Positions 27,470 through 35,568 of a stretch of 64,000 nt of DNA are shown here, one piece after another. The number at the start of each line of letters is the position of its first letter. The first letter of the stretch is position 1. Both the position numbers and the translations under genes were made by a program. This DNA comes from Rhodospirillaceae bacterium (GTDB lineage Bacteria > Pseudomonadota > Alphaproteobacteria > GCA-2731375): positions 62,001 through 126,000 of the forward strand of contig JABIWH010000039.1 of the NCBI GenBank assembly GCA_018701215.1, in the 5' to 3' direction. The notes under the pieces were generated by a model. The model saw only the letters and a list, made by a program, of their open reading frames with translations. It was not told the DNA's origin and ran no database searches.

Positions 27470-29245
27470 ATGAGTTACGCACAAATGGGCATTACCGCCA
27501 TTCTGCTTGGCGCCGTTGTCCTGTTTATCTGGGGCCGGCCGCGCTATGACCTGGTCGCGTTGCTGGCTTTGTTGGGCACGGCGATCCTTGGTTTGCTGCC
27601 GGGGGAGCGGATTTTTGCCGGTTTTGGCCACCCGGCGGTGATTACCGTGGTGGCGGTGTTGATCGTCAGCCGGGGTCTGCGCAACGCTGGCGTGGTGGAT
27701 GTGATCGCCGGCTGGCTGTCGCCCCTGATCGATCGGCCGCAACTGCACCTGGCGGCGCTGACGGTGACCTGTGGTTTCTGCTCCGCCTTCATGAACAACG
27801 TCGGCGCCCTGGCGATCCTGATGCCAGTGGCGCTGGAATCCGCCGCCAAGCAGAACCGCTCCCCCGCCGCCATGCTGATGCCGCTAAGTTTCGGCGCCAT
27901 TCTGGGCGGCCTGAGCACCATGATCGGCACGCCGCCGAACGTCATTATCGCGCAATACCGGGCCGATGCCTTTGATGCACCGTTCAGGATGTTCGATTTC
28001 AGCCCCGTGGGCGGCATCATCGCACTGCTGGGCGTGGCCTATTTGATCCTGTTCGGCTGGCGTCTGATCCCGCGCAGCCGCCAGGGCGAGGGCCGCGCGG
28101 ACGAGATTTTTCAGATCCGCGACTACATGACCGAGGCGCGCCTGAACGAGGGCTCGGCCCTGGTCGGCGCCTCCATCGCCTCGTTGCCGGAATTGGATGA
28201 TCTTGATGTTCTGGTCACGGCCCTGATCCGGGGCGAGGAACGCCGGCCCGCTCCCAGCCGGCGGACCAAGCTGCAAATCGGCGATGTTCTGGTATTGCGC
28301 GCCGACCCGACGGATCTGAAAGGCTTTATCGAGGCCGCCGGCCTGGAGCTGGTGGGCGACGAGGAACTGTCGTCGGAACATCTGGCCTCGGACGAGGTCG
28401 CCTTGATCGAGGCGGTGATCACCGCGCGGTCCAATCTGACCGGGCGCAGCGCGCGCACCGCCAATCTGCGTAACCGCCACGGCCTGAACCTGCTCGCCAT
28501 TGCCCGGCAGGGACAGCGGGTACGCACGCGCCTGGACCGGGTGGTGATGCGGGCCGGCGATGTCTTGTTATTGCAAGGCGACAGCGGCGCCATGCCCGAT
28601 ACGCTTGCAAGGCTGGGCTGCCTGCCGCTGATGCGCCGGGGTCTGCGCCTGGGCCAGGAACCGCGCGTGTTGGCGGGCCTGGGCATATTTGCCGCGGCCC
28701 TTGCGGCCAGCGGTTTCGGGCTGTTGCCGGCGGCGGTGGCGCTGACGGCAGCGGCGGTGGCCATGGTATTGTTCGATTTCCTGACGTTGCGCGAGATGTA
28801 CGAGGCCATCGATTGGCCGGTGATCGTGCTGTTGGGCGGCATGATCCCCGTGGGCGGCGCACTGGAGAGCACGGGCACCGCCGCCTTGCTGGCTAATGGC
28901 CTGGTCGGCCTGGCCGGATCATTGCCCGTCTGGGCGGTGCTGGCTTTCGTGCTGATCCTGACCATGACCTTGTCCGATGTCATGAACAACGCCGCTACGG
29001 CGGTGGTCATGGCGCCGATCTCGGTCGGTATTGCCAGGGGCATGGATGTCAGCCCCGATGGTTTTCTGATGGCGGTGGCGATTGGGGCATCCTGTGCTTT
29101 CCTCACCCCCATTGGCCATCAGTGCAACACTCTGGTATTGGGTCCGGGCGGCTATCGGTTTTCCGATTACTGGCGGGTCGGCCTGCCTTTGGAAGTGCTG
29201 ATCGTCGCCGTATCGGTTCCCTTGATTATGTGGATTTGGATTTAG
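27470..29245 (+). CDS. SLC13/DASS-like permease with two TrkA-C (RCK_C) domains
   Basis: A 591-residue membrane protein. N-terminal helices include FCSAFMNNVGALAILMP and GTPPNVIIAQYR, the repeated NxxG/T-P sodium/anion site of the divalent anion:Na+ symporters. Two cytosolic RCK_C-type domains (residues about 210-400; LQIGDVLVLRADP and RAGDVLLLQGDSG) are followed by the second helix half with LSDVMNNAATAVVMAP and a matching FLTPIGHQCNT. Such proteins import dicarboxylates, sulfate or similar anions with regulation by the RCK domains. Its stop is 5 bp before gph. Confidence 0.9.
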   Translation: MSYAQMGITAILLGAVVLFIWGRPRYDLVALLALLGTAILGLLPGERIFAGFGHPAVITVVAVLIVSRGLRNAGVVDVIAGWLSPLIDRPQLHLAALTVTCGFCSAFMNNVGALAILMPVALESAAKQNRSPAAMLMPLSFGAILGGLSTMIGTPPNVIIAQYRADAFDAPFRMFDFSPVGGIIALLGVAYLILFGWRLIPRSRQGEGRADEIFQIRDYMTEARLNEGSALVGASIASLPELDDLDVLVTALIRGEERRPAPSRRTKLQIGDVLVLRADPTDLKGFIEAAGLELVGDEELSSEHLASDEVALIEAVITARSNLTGRSARTANLRNRHGLNLLAIARQGQRVRTRLDRVVMRAGDVLLLQGDSGAMPDTLARLGCLPLMRRGLRLGQEPRVLAGLGIFAAALAASGFGLLPAAVALTAAAVAMVLFDFLTLREMYEAIDWPVIVLLGGMIPVGGALESTGTAALLANGLVGLAGSLPVWAVLAFVLILTMTLSDVMNNAATAVVMAPISVGIARGMDVSPDGFLMAVAIGASCAFLTPIGHQCNTLVLGPGGYRFSDYWRVGLPLEVLIVAVSVPLIMWIWI

Positions 29246-29250
29246 ATTTC

Positions 29251-29928
29251 ATGCCTTACCGTAACCGTTTTGACGCCGTTCTGTTCGATCTCGACGGCAC
29301 CTTGATCGAGACCGCGCCCGATCTTTGCTCCGCCCTCAACCATACCCTGGGCCAGGCGGGCCGGGAGGGCGTGCAACTGGATCAGGTCCGTCACATGATC
29401 GGCGACGGCGCCCGTACCATGCTGCGTCTGGGCCTTGAAGCCACCGGCGAGGAACCAAGCGATGCCGAGATCGAAAAGTGGTTCCATGTGCTATTGGACT
29501 ATTATTGGGACCATGTGGCGGACGAAAGCTTTGTCTTCCCCGGCGCCTTGACGGCGCTGGAGACAATGGCCGCGGCGGGGCTGAAGCTGGCGGTCTGCAC
29601 CAACAAGCCCGTGGCCATGTCCAACCGCCTGTTTGAGAAGCTGGCCATTGATCACCACTTCGGCGCCGTCCTGGGCGGTGACAGCCTGGCCGTGCGCAAA
29701 CCAGACGCCGGCCATATCCTCGGCACCTTGGAGGCCATTGGCGTGCCGGCGGAGCGGGCGGTGATGATCGGCGACAGCGCCAACGACCTGAACGCCGCCC
29801 GCAACGCCGGGATTCCGGTGGTTCTGGTCACCTTCGGCTACACGACGGTGCCGGTACAGGAATTGGCTGCCGATGCCCTGATCGATCATTTTGATCAATT
29901 GCTGCCCGCGCTCTCCAGCCTCGCTTGA
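29251..29928 (+). CDS. gph: Phosphoglycolate phosphatase (HAD family)
   Basis: A 225-residue HAD hydrolase from ATG 29251, the first Met before the conserved motif. Motif I is FDLDGTLIET (residues 10-19; nucleophile Asp), motif II falls in AVCTNKPV, motif III is the Lys of RKPDAGH, and motif IV is MIGDSANDLNAAR. The cap and the GDSLAVRKP segment fit Gph, which removes 2-phosphoglycolate formed in DNA repair or photorespiration-like metabolism. It follows the permease by 5 bp, so transcriptional coupling is likely. Confidence 0.9.
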   Translation: MPYRNRFDAVLFDLDGTLIETAPDLCSALNHTLGQAGREGVQLDQVRHMIGDGARTMLRLGLEATGEEPSDAEIEKWFHVLLDYYWDHVADESFVFPGALTALETMAAAGLKLAVCTNKPVAMSNRLFEKLAIDHHFGAVLGGDSLAVRKPDAGHILGTLEAIGVPAERAVMIGDSANDLNAARNAGIPVVLVTFGYTTVPVQELAADALIDHFDQLLPALSSLA

Positions 29929-30000
29929 CAGGGCAAGCCGAGGGGATTACATCCAAGCCGCCCGGTTCGAAATTATCACCGTACCCTGGCATTTTGGTTG

Positions 30001-30077
30001 GGGCGCATAGCTCAGTTGGTTAGAGCGCTGTGTTCACATCGCAGAGGTCCGTGGTTCGAATCCACGTGCGCCCACCA
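30001..30077 (+). tRNA. tRNA-Val (anticodon CAC)
   Basis: A cloverleaf is formed by eye: acceptor GGGCGCA pairs with TGCGCCC; D-arm GCTC/GAGC; anticodon stem CTGTG/CGCAG with loop TTCACAT giving anticodon CAC for GUG codons; variable loop AGGTC; T-arm CGTGG/CCACG with TTCGAAT loop. The 3' CCA is encoded. Length is 77 nt including CCA. Confidence 0.97.
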
Positions 30078-30182
30078 TTCTTCCGCTAATGATACCGCGA
30101 CCCAGGCGATTGGCCGCGCGGGGTTGCAACATGTTCCAATGATGGGCCAAGCTGTTGGCCTGTCGTTGGAGGATGAAGCTGT

Positions 30183-31406
30183 ATGAGTGCCCTTGAAGGC
30201 CTGAAAGTTGTTGAGTTTGGCGAAGGTGTCGCGCTGGGTTATTGCGGTGCCTTGTTGGCGGCCTGCGGGGCCGAGGTGATCAAGCTGGAGCAGCCTGTCA
30301 CCGGTGATGCGGTGCGCCGGCTGCCGCCTTTTGCCGAAGGCGTCGCCGCGCCGGAAGCCAGCGGCCTGCATGCTTTTCTGAGCACGGGAAAATCCTCCGT
30401 TGCCATTGATTTGAATAATCTCGACGGCGTGGCCTTGGCGCGGCGGCTGGCGCTGGAGGCCGATCTGGTGCTCGATGGCATGGGCCCCGGCAAGGCGGAT
30501 GCGGTTGGCCTGGGCTATGACGCGCTGCACGCCCAGGCACCGAAAATGACCATGCTGGCGCTCAGCTGGTTCGGCGGCGACGGCCCCCGGCGGGATTGGC
30601 AGGGCAGCGACGCTATCGCCCAGGCCCTGGCCGGATTTATCTATCCCATCGGACAAAAGGACGGCCCGCCGGTCATTCCAGGCGGCTATTTCGCGCAGAT
30701 CACCGGCGGTCTGACCGCCTTTATCGCCACCATGGGGGCCTTGGTCGGCGGCCTGTCGGGGGATGAGGGCGTCTTGATCGAGCAATCGATCCTGGAGGCG
30801 CAAACCACCTATACGGAATCCGCTGGTGTACGCTTTGCCTATGACGGCGCGGCTTCGGTGCGCAAGGGCGTCAACATATTTACCCCGACCTATCCGCAAT
30901 CGATCTATCCGGCAGCCGATGGCTGGATCGGCGTTACCGCCCTGACGCCGGCGCAATGGCATGCCTGTTGCGAGTTGATCGGTGCGCCGGAGTTGTTCGA
31001 CGATCCGCGTTTCATCACCTCGCGGCTGCGGAACGACCGGGCGGATGAACTGGACCCGCTTCTCATACCCCTGTTCCGCAAGCGTACGGCGCTGGAATGG
31101 TTTCACGAGGCCCAGGCCCGCCGTGTGCCCTTTGCCCTGGTGCCGACCATGGCGGATTTGGCGGATTTGGATCATTTTCAGGCCCGCGAGGTTCTGGCCG
31201 AATATCAACATCCCGATCTGGGCCGCTTTACCGCCGCGACGATCCCCTGGAAGCTGGCGGCGACGCCCCTGGCCAAGGGGGGCAGCGCGCCCAGGCTGGG
31301 CCAGCACAGCCGGGAAATTCTGGCAGGCCGGCTTGGCCTGGACGCGGACCAGATCGCGGAGCTGGCAGTCAGCGGAACTGTCGGGTTGGGGAGGATCGGA
31401 TCATGA
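30183..31406 (+). CDS. CaiB/BaiF class III CoA-transferase, subunit-like 1
   Basis: A 407-residue family III CoA-transferase: MSALEGLKVVEFGEG at the N-terminus and repeats of the Rossmann-like core. The catalytic-Asp position of formyl-CoA transferase appears here as Glu within IEQSILEAQ, a substitution also common in other family members. It transfers CoA between acyl-CoA and a free acid. Its last base overlaps the next gene through ATGA, and both are of similar length, so a heteromeric enzyme like the benzylsuccinate or related CoA-transferases is possible (inference). It lies 105 bp after the tRNA. Confidence 0.88.
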   Translation: MSALEGLKVVEFGEGVALGYCGALLAACGAEVIKLEQPVTGDAVRRLPPFAEGVAAPEASGLHAFLSTGKSSVAIDLNNLDGVALARRLALEADLVLDGMGPGKADAVGLGYDALHAQAPKMTMLALSWFGGDGPRRDWQGSDAIAQALAGFIYPIGQKDGPPVIPGGYFAQITGGLTAFIATMGALVGGLSGDEGVLIEQSILEAQTTYTESAGVRFAYDGAASVRKGVNIFTPTYPQSIYPAADGWIGVTALTPAQWHACCELIGAPELFDDPRFITSRLRNDRADELDPLLIPLFRKRTALEWFHEAQARRVPFALVPTMADLADLDHFQAREVLAEYQHPDLGRFTAATIPWKLAATPLAKGGSAPRLGQHSREILAGRLGLDADQIAELAVSGTVGLGRIGS

Positions 31407-32647
31407 ACGAAAATCTTCCCCTGCGCGACGTCCGTATTGTCGATCTGACCATGGGCTGGGCCGGGCCATTGGCCAGCCGGCATATGGCCGACATGGGCGC
31501 CGAGGTGATCAAGATTGAGGCCTGCTCCCACCCTGATTGGTGGCGCGGCTATGATCATTCGTCCGAAACCCTGGCGGCCCGCGAGCACGAAAAAATTCCG
31601 TCCTTTAACATGATCAACCGCAACAAACTGGGTGTTGCCATCGATTTGACCCAGGCCGACGGCCGGGACTTGGCCCTGCGCCTGGTGGAACGCGCCGATG
31701 CGGTGATCGAGAACCAGGCCACCGGGGTGATGGACAAGCTCGGCCTGTCGTACGAAGAGCTGCGGGCCGTCAATCCGGAGATCATCATGCTGTCCCTGCC
31801 GGCCTTTGGCGCCGAGGGGCCGTGGTCGGGCTATCGCGGTTATGGCTCCACCGTCGAACATGGCGCGGGTTTGCCCCATTTGACGGGGGGGCCGGACGAC
31901 CCGCCGATGATGACCCATGTCGCCTATGGCGATGCCTGTGGCGGCATGAATGCGGCGGCGGCACTTTTGGTCGGCCTGTTCCACCGTAAGCGCACGGGCC
32001 AGGGCCAGCGCATTGATCTCTCGCAAGTGGAAGGCGTGTTGCAACAAGGCGTGCATGGCACCATTGCCCAAGGATTGAACGGCGCGCCGCCCCCGCGCAC
32101 CGGCAACCGTCATCCGGTTTTCACGCCGCATGGTGTTTTCGCCTGTGCCGAACCTGATAACTGGCTGGTGGTGGCGGTGACCGGGGACGAGCAATGGCCG
32201 GGCTTGTGCCAGGTCATCGGACGGGCGGATCTTGGTGCCGATCCGGCGCTGAGCAGTGCCGAGGGGCGGCGGGACCAAGAAGACGAGATCGAGGCGGCCA
32301 TTGCCGTCTGGGCCAAGACGCTGGCTGGCGATGCCGCCATGCAGGCGTTGCAGGATGCCGGCGTTGCCGCCGGCGTGGCCCGGCGGCCCAGCGAATTGTC
32401 GCAGGACCCGGCCTATCAGGCCCGAGGCTTTTGGCGGGACATGGACCGCGAAGTGGTCGGCGTGAAACCGCAGCCGCAAACGCCGTGGCGTTTCAACGGT
32501 GAACGCGGCCCGTTGCGCCGGCCGTCGCCGTTGTTGGGGGAGCATAACGGGGAAGTCCTGGGCAGGGTTCTGGGGCTGACGGCGGACGAGATCGCGGCCC
32601 TGGAAGGGGCGGGGATAATTGGTGACAAACCGGTGATCCCGGCATAA
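31403..32647 (+). CDS. CaiB/BaiF class III CoA-transferase, subunit-like 2
   Basis: A 414-residue paralog of the preceding gene, starting at ATG 31403 inside its stop codon (ATGA). LPLRDVRIVDLTMGWAGP opens the protein, and the core segment GQRIDLSQVEGVLQQG contains a Glu where formyl-CoA transferase has its catalytic Asp. The longer frame upstream is only a shadow of the first gene. Sequences of the two subunits differ considerably, which suits a heterodimer more than a recent duplication. The operon ends here; a stem-loop candidate lies 114 bp downstream. Confidence 0.88.
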   Translation: MNENLPLRDVRIVDLTMGWAGPLASRHMADMGAEVIKIEACSHPDWWRGYDHSSETLAAREHEKIPSFNMINRNKLGVAIDLTQADGRDLALRLVERADAVIENQATGVMDKLGLSYEELRAVNPEIIMLSLPAFGAEGPWSGYRGYGSTVEHGAGLPHLTGGPDDPPMMTHVAYGDACGGMNAAAALLVGLFHRKRTGQGQRIDLSQVEGVLQQGVHGTIAQGLNGAPPPRTGNRHPVFTPHGVFACAEPDNWLVVAVTGDEQWPGLCQVIGRADLGADPALSSAEGRRDQEDEIEAAIAVWAKTLAGDAAMQALQDAGVAAGVARRPSELSQDPAYQARGFWRDMDREVVGVKPQPQTPWRFNGERGPLRRPSPLLGEHNGEVLGRVLGLTADEIAALEGAGIIGDKPVIPA

Positions 32648-32681
32648 TCGTTCCAACTGAGACACACAACAGGACTTTTTC

Positions 32682-32710
32682 TTGCAATTTAAACTTACAT
32701 AGTGTATTGT
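32682..32710 (+). promoter_or_regulatory. Candidate promoter in the 32.65-33.0 kb gap
   Basis: TTGCAA at 32682-32687 and TATTGT at 32705-32710 are separated by 17 nt. The expected start near 32717 would lead into the stem-loop ending at 32817, so it could drive a small RNA or the hypothetical gene at 33002. Confidence 0.4.
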
Positions 32711-32716
32711 TTACAC

Positions 32717-32817
32717 ACCGAAATTGGCAGGTCTGAAATCTGTTTTTTTTCGGTGACTTAGGCGCCCCTTTGTTCCGCTAGGCTCTGATTGAGCGGCTGA
32801 ACTTGGCGCCCTTTTTT
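32717..32817 (+). ncRNA. Possible small RNA of about 100 nt
   Basis: The stretch runs from the predicted start of the 32682-32710 promoter to a T-run (32812-32817) after a stem-loop. It does not resemble 4.5S, 6S or RNase P RNA by eye. There is no ORF with support inside. Support is only promoter plus terminator geometry, so this is speculative. Confidence 0.3.
32761..32817 (+). terminator. Stem-loop and T-run, intrinsic terminator-like
   Basis: GGCGCC at 32761-32766 can pair with GGCGCC at 32805-32810; an inner CCGCT/AGCGG hairpin lies at 32775-32779/32792-32796. TTTTTT follows at 32812-32817. It could end either the CoA-transferase transcript or a small RNA. Apart from this and the promoter above, nothing else was found in the 354-bp gap at 32648-33001. 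Confidence 0.5.
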
Positions 32818-33001
32818 GTGCCTGGAATCCAAATCTGAAAATCAACGTGCAAGCCTGCAACAGGGTCCGCGCGCGTAGCCGCATGGCTTCGCACTGGGCC
32901 CCTTTTGGTTTCTGGGCTCTGCCCCGCGTCTCGGGGCACGTCTGCATTCCACCACCACCTATCCCAACTCAAACATAACCGATCGAAACGGAGAACCACC
33001 G

Positions 33002-33721
33002 ATGATCGACTATTTCAATGACAGAAAATCCGATAATGACCTTGACTGGGGACCGGACTGGGAAGACAGTCCCTTCTCCCCCGACTACCTGTCCCAGGCC
33101 AACAACAAATTCGATGCCATCCGCCGGGGTGACCTTTACGAGGACTACAGAGATCCCATCAGGCGGCGGCGCAAGAAAACCCGCGCCCCTGAGATGTTCG
33201 ACCATTTCGACATGCAGGACGAGCCAATGACGGGCCCCGGCTCGATCGTCCATGCCGCCGGCCAGTACGGCAGCAACCGCCGCATCGCCAACGACTACCA
33301 CGTGGCCGACAAGGTTGAACGCCAACGTATGAAAGGCGAGGCCGCCAACGCCCTGGCCTGGGATGCCGCCGCCTCTCATGAGCAACGCAAGACGCAGATG
33401 GATGCGGTGGCCAAGGCGCTGAAATACGACGTGACGCAGAACTACTATGAAGATCTGCCGAACTATCCCGCCGATCCGCCGCAAAGGCATGTCTATGACG
33501 TCAATGAACGCCTGAGCGAGCAGGAGGAGTTTGACTATCTCCAGAGCACGCCGGAGGCCCGCCAGGCGGTAATCGACGACCTGAACACCGAGATCGCACC
33601 ATGGCCGGCCTATCAGTTGATCCTGGAGGATTACGAGCGCGCCGCGACGCCGAACTTCTGGATAGTACCGGCCCCGGAAACGGCGGCGTTGGATGAATTC
33701 GGAGTCATGGGGTCAGGTTGA
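33002..33721 (+). CDS. Hypothetical protein, acidic and Tyr/Asp-rich, unrecognised
   Basis: A 239-residue protein I do not recognise. ATG 33002 has GGAG 8 nt upstream, which supports a real gene. The protein is strongly polar, rich in Asp, Glu, Tyr, Arg and Ala, with no signal peptide, no membrane segment and no obvious catalytic motif. A short Arg/Lys run (RRRRKK, residues 53-59) and an Ala-rich helical region (about 105-140) stand out. It is bounded by AT-richer spacers and no operon partner is evident. It may be lineage-specific. Phage or plasmid origin is possible but not shown. Confidence 0.65.
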   Translation: MIDYFNDRKSDNDLDWGPDWEDSPFSPDYLSQANNKFDAIRRGDLYEDYRDPIRRRRKKTRAPEMFDHFDMQDEPMTGPGSIVHAAGQYGSNRRIANDYHVADKVERQRMKGEAANALAWDAAASHEQRKTQMDAVAKALKYDVTQNYYEDLPNYPADPPQRHVYDVNERLSEQEEFDYLQSTPEARQAVIDDLNTEIAPWPAYQLILEDYERAATPNFWIVPAPETAALDEFGVMGSG

Positions 33722-33907
33722 GCCAACCCGACTTTGACGGACAGCAAAAAGACCGGACAAAATTGGATTTCGGTTTTCGGCACTACAGGATTTTTCCATT
33801 CCGTACGAAACGAGACTCATTCGCTCAGCTGGGTTAACATTAGCCAGCAAATATCACTTCGCCGCGTCCGCGGTGATCTTCAACCAGACAATGTGAAAGG
33901 ACGACCC

Positions 33908-34324
33908 TTGGAACTGCAACGGCCGTTACCAACCCCCATGACCCCCGAAGCCATGCCCTATTGGGATGGCCTGCGGGAGGGAAAGCTGATGCTCCCCCAG
34001 TGCAATGACTGCGGCAAGGCGCACTTTTTTCCGCGCATCATCTGCCCTCATTGCCACTCCCGCAACGTCGGCTGGATCCAAGCCAGTGGCAAGGGCAAGC
34101 TGTATTCGTTCGAGATCGCCTACCGCTCGCTGAACCCGAACTTCAAGATCGAGCCGCCATATATTCTGGCCATGGTCGAGCTTGAGGAAGGTCCGCGCAT
34201 CATGTCGAACCTGATCAATATCGAACCCGATCCAGCAGTCATCAAGTGCGATATGCCGGTCGAAGTGGTTTTCGAAAAACAAACCGACGAGGTCACCATT
34301 TCTCTGTTTCAGCCGGCCAGTTGA
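33908..34324 (+). CDS. Zn-ribbon/OB-fold protein (DUF35 family)
   Basis: A 138-residue protein with rubredoxin-like zinc ribbon CxxC...CxxC (Cys32, 35, 46, 49) followed by an OB-fold: KLYSFEIAYRSLNPNFK and PYILAMVELEEGPRIMSNL. These act as partner subunits of SCP-x-type thiolases. The TTG at 33908 is chosen because AAAGGA lies 8 nt before it and the preceding in-frame codons encode no conserved residues; GTG 33893 is an alternative. It is 46 bp before the thiolase gene. Confidence 0.85.
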   Translation: MELQRPLPTPMTPEAMPYWDGLREGKLMLPQCNDCGKAHFFPRIICPHCHSRNVGWIQASGKGKLYSFEIAYRSLNPNFKIEPPYILAMVELEEGPRIMSNLINIEPDPAVIKCDMPVEVVFEKQTDEVTISLFQPAS

Positions 34325-34370
34325 GCCGGCGCGGACGAGACACCTCAACAGATTTTTATGGAAGCGTGAA

Positions 34371-35516
34371 ATGAAAGAATTATCCAATCAGGTCGCCATT
34401 GTCGGCGTTGATGAATCCGACGAGATCGGCTCCCTGCCGAACGTCAGTCAATTAAGCCTGCATTTGCAATCAATCCACAATGCCATCGCGGACGCGGGTC
34501 TGAAGATCTCGGACATCGACGGCATCTTTACCGCCGGCCAGCATTCGCCGGTGCTGTTGGGCGAGTCCCTGGGCATCACCCCGCGCTATGTGGACGGCAC
34601 CACGGTGGGCGGCTGCTCGTTCATTATCATGGTCGGCCATGCCCTCGTCGCCTTGTATCACGGGCTGTGCGATGTTGCCGTGGTCTCCCACGGTGAAAGC
34701 GGCCGCTCGGGCACCGGCGTGACCCGCAGCCGCGATACCTCTCTCGTCGGGCAGTTCGAAATGCCCTATGGCTTTGGCGGCGCGCCGACCTATTTCGGCA
34801 TGATCACCACCCGCCATATGCACGAATACGGCACCACGTTGGAGAACTGGGCCGATGTCGCCGTCTCCACCCGGGCCTGGGCCGGCCTTAACCCCAAGGC
34901 CAAGTTCCAGGATCCGATCACGGTGCAGGATGTGTTGGACTCCCGGCCTATGTTCTATCCCTTCAATCTGTTGAACATCTGCCTGGTCACCGACGCGGGT
35001 GGCGCCGTCGTCCTAACGCGGGCCGATCGCGCCAAGGATTGCGCCAAAAAGCCGGTCTATGTGCGCGGCGCCGGCGAAGGTGCCGAGCATACCCTGGTCA
35101 CCAACATGCGCGACCTGCCCATGAGCCGGGCCACGACGATTTCCGGCAACAAGGCGTTTGAGATGGCTAGTGTGAGCCACAGCGATTTCGATCACATCAT
35201 GCTCTATGATGCCTTTACCTCCGGCCCGCCGATCATGCTGGAGTCCCTCGGCTTCTGTAAGCCGGGCGAGGGCGTCGGCTTTTTCGAGGACGGTAAATCG
35301 ACGCCGGGCGGCAGCCTGCCCATCAACACCAACGGCGGCGGATTGTCATACACCCATTCGGGCATGTACGGCATCTTCCCGATCATCGAGGCGGTGCGCC
35401 AGCAGCGCGGCGAATGCGGCGACCGTCAGGTGCCGGGTGCCTCCATGTCCCTGGTCAATGGCATGGGCGGTATGCTCTCAACCGCCGGGACGATCGTGCT
35501 GTCGCACGAAAAATAG
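34371..35516 (+). CDS. SCP-x/lipid-transfer-type thiolase family protein
   Basis: A 381-residue thiolase-like protein. It pairs with the upstream DUF35 protein, an arrangement known from heteromeric acetyl-CoA acetyltransferase-like and aldolase-type complexes. Cys82 in VGGCSF lies at the place of the nucleophile of thiolases (Ser in many relatives); a His in SYTHSGMYG near residue 335 is the base candidate. The actual reaction could be thiolysis or retro-aldol cleavage of a branched acyl-CoA. AGCGTGAA precedes the ATG. The gene ends in a bidirectional hairpin. Confidence 0.85.
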   Translation: MKELSNQVAIVGVDESDEIGSLPNVSQLSLHLQSIHNAIADAGLKISDIDGIFTAGQHSPVLLGESLGITPRYVDGTTVGGCSFIIMVGHALVALYHGLCDVAVVSHGESGRSGTGVTRSRDTSLVGQFEMPYGFGGAPTYFGMITTRHMHEYGTTLENWADVAVSTRAWAGLNPKAKFQDPITVQDVLDSRPMFYPFNLLNICLVTDAGGAVVLTRADRAKDCAKKPVYVRGAGEGAEHTLVTNMRDLPMSRATTISGNKAFEMASVSHSDFDHIMLYDAFTSGPPIMLESLGFCKPGEGVGFFEDGKSTPGGSLPINTNGGGLSYTHSGMYGIFPIIEAVRQQRGECGDRQVPGASMSLVNGMGGMLSTAGTIVLSHEK

Positions 35517-35521
35517 TCTGT

Positions 35522-35568
35522 CGTAACGAGGGGGAGGGGGCGGCTAGCTCTCTCCCCCTTTCGTTACG
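35522..35568. terminator. Bidirectional hairpin between convergent thiolase and RND genes
   Basis: CGTAACGA (35522-35529) and GGGGGAG (35530-35536) pair with CTCCCCC (35552-35558) and TCGTTACG (35561-35568), leaving a TT bulge. The stem is long and GC-rich; no long T-run follows, so it is a plausible but not classic terminator. It overlaps the last codons of the permease gene. Confidence 0.55.

Noticed and set aside
30001..30077. tRNA gene as an integration hotspot
   Set aside because: No repeat of its 3' end and no integrase gene lie downstream.
32711..32947. Minus-strand frame in the 32.65-33.0 kb gap
   Set aside because: No SD, no recognised family and it crosses the stem-loop with promoter geometry on the other strand.
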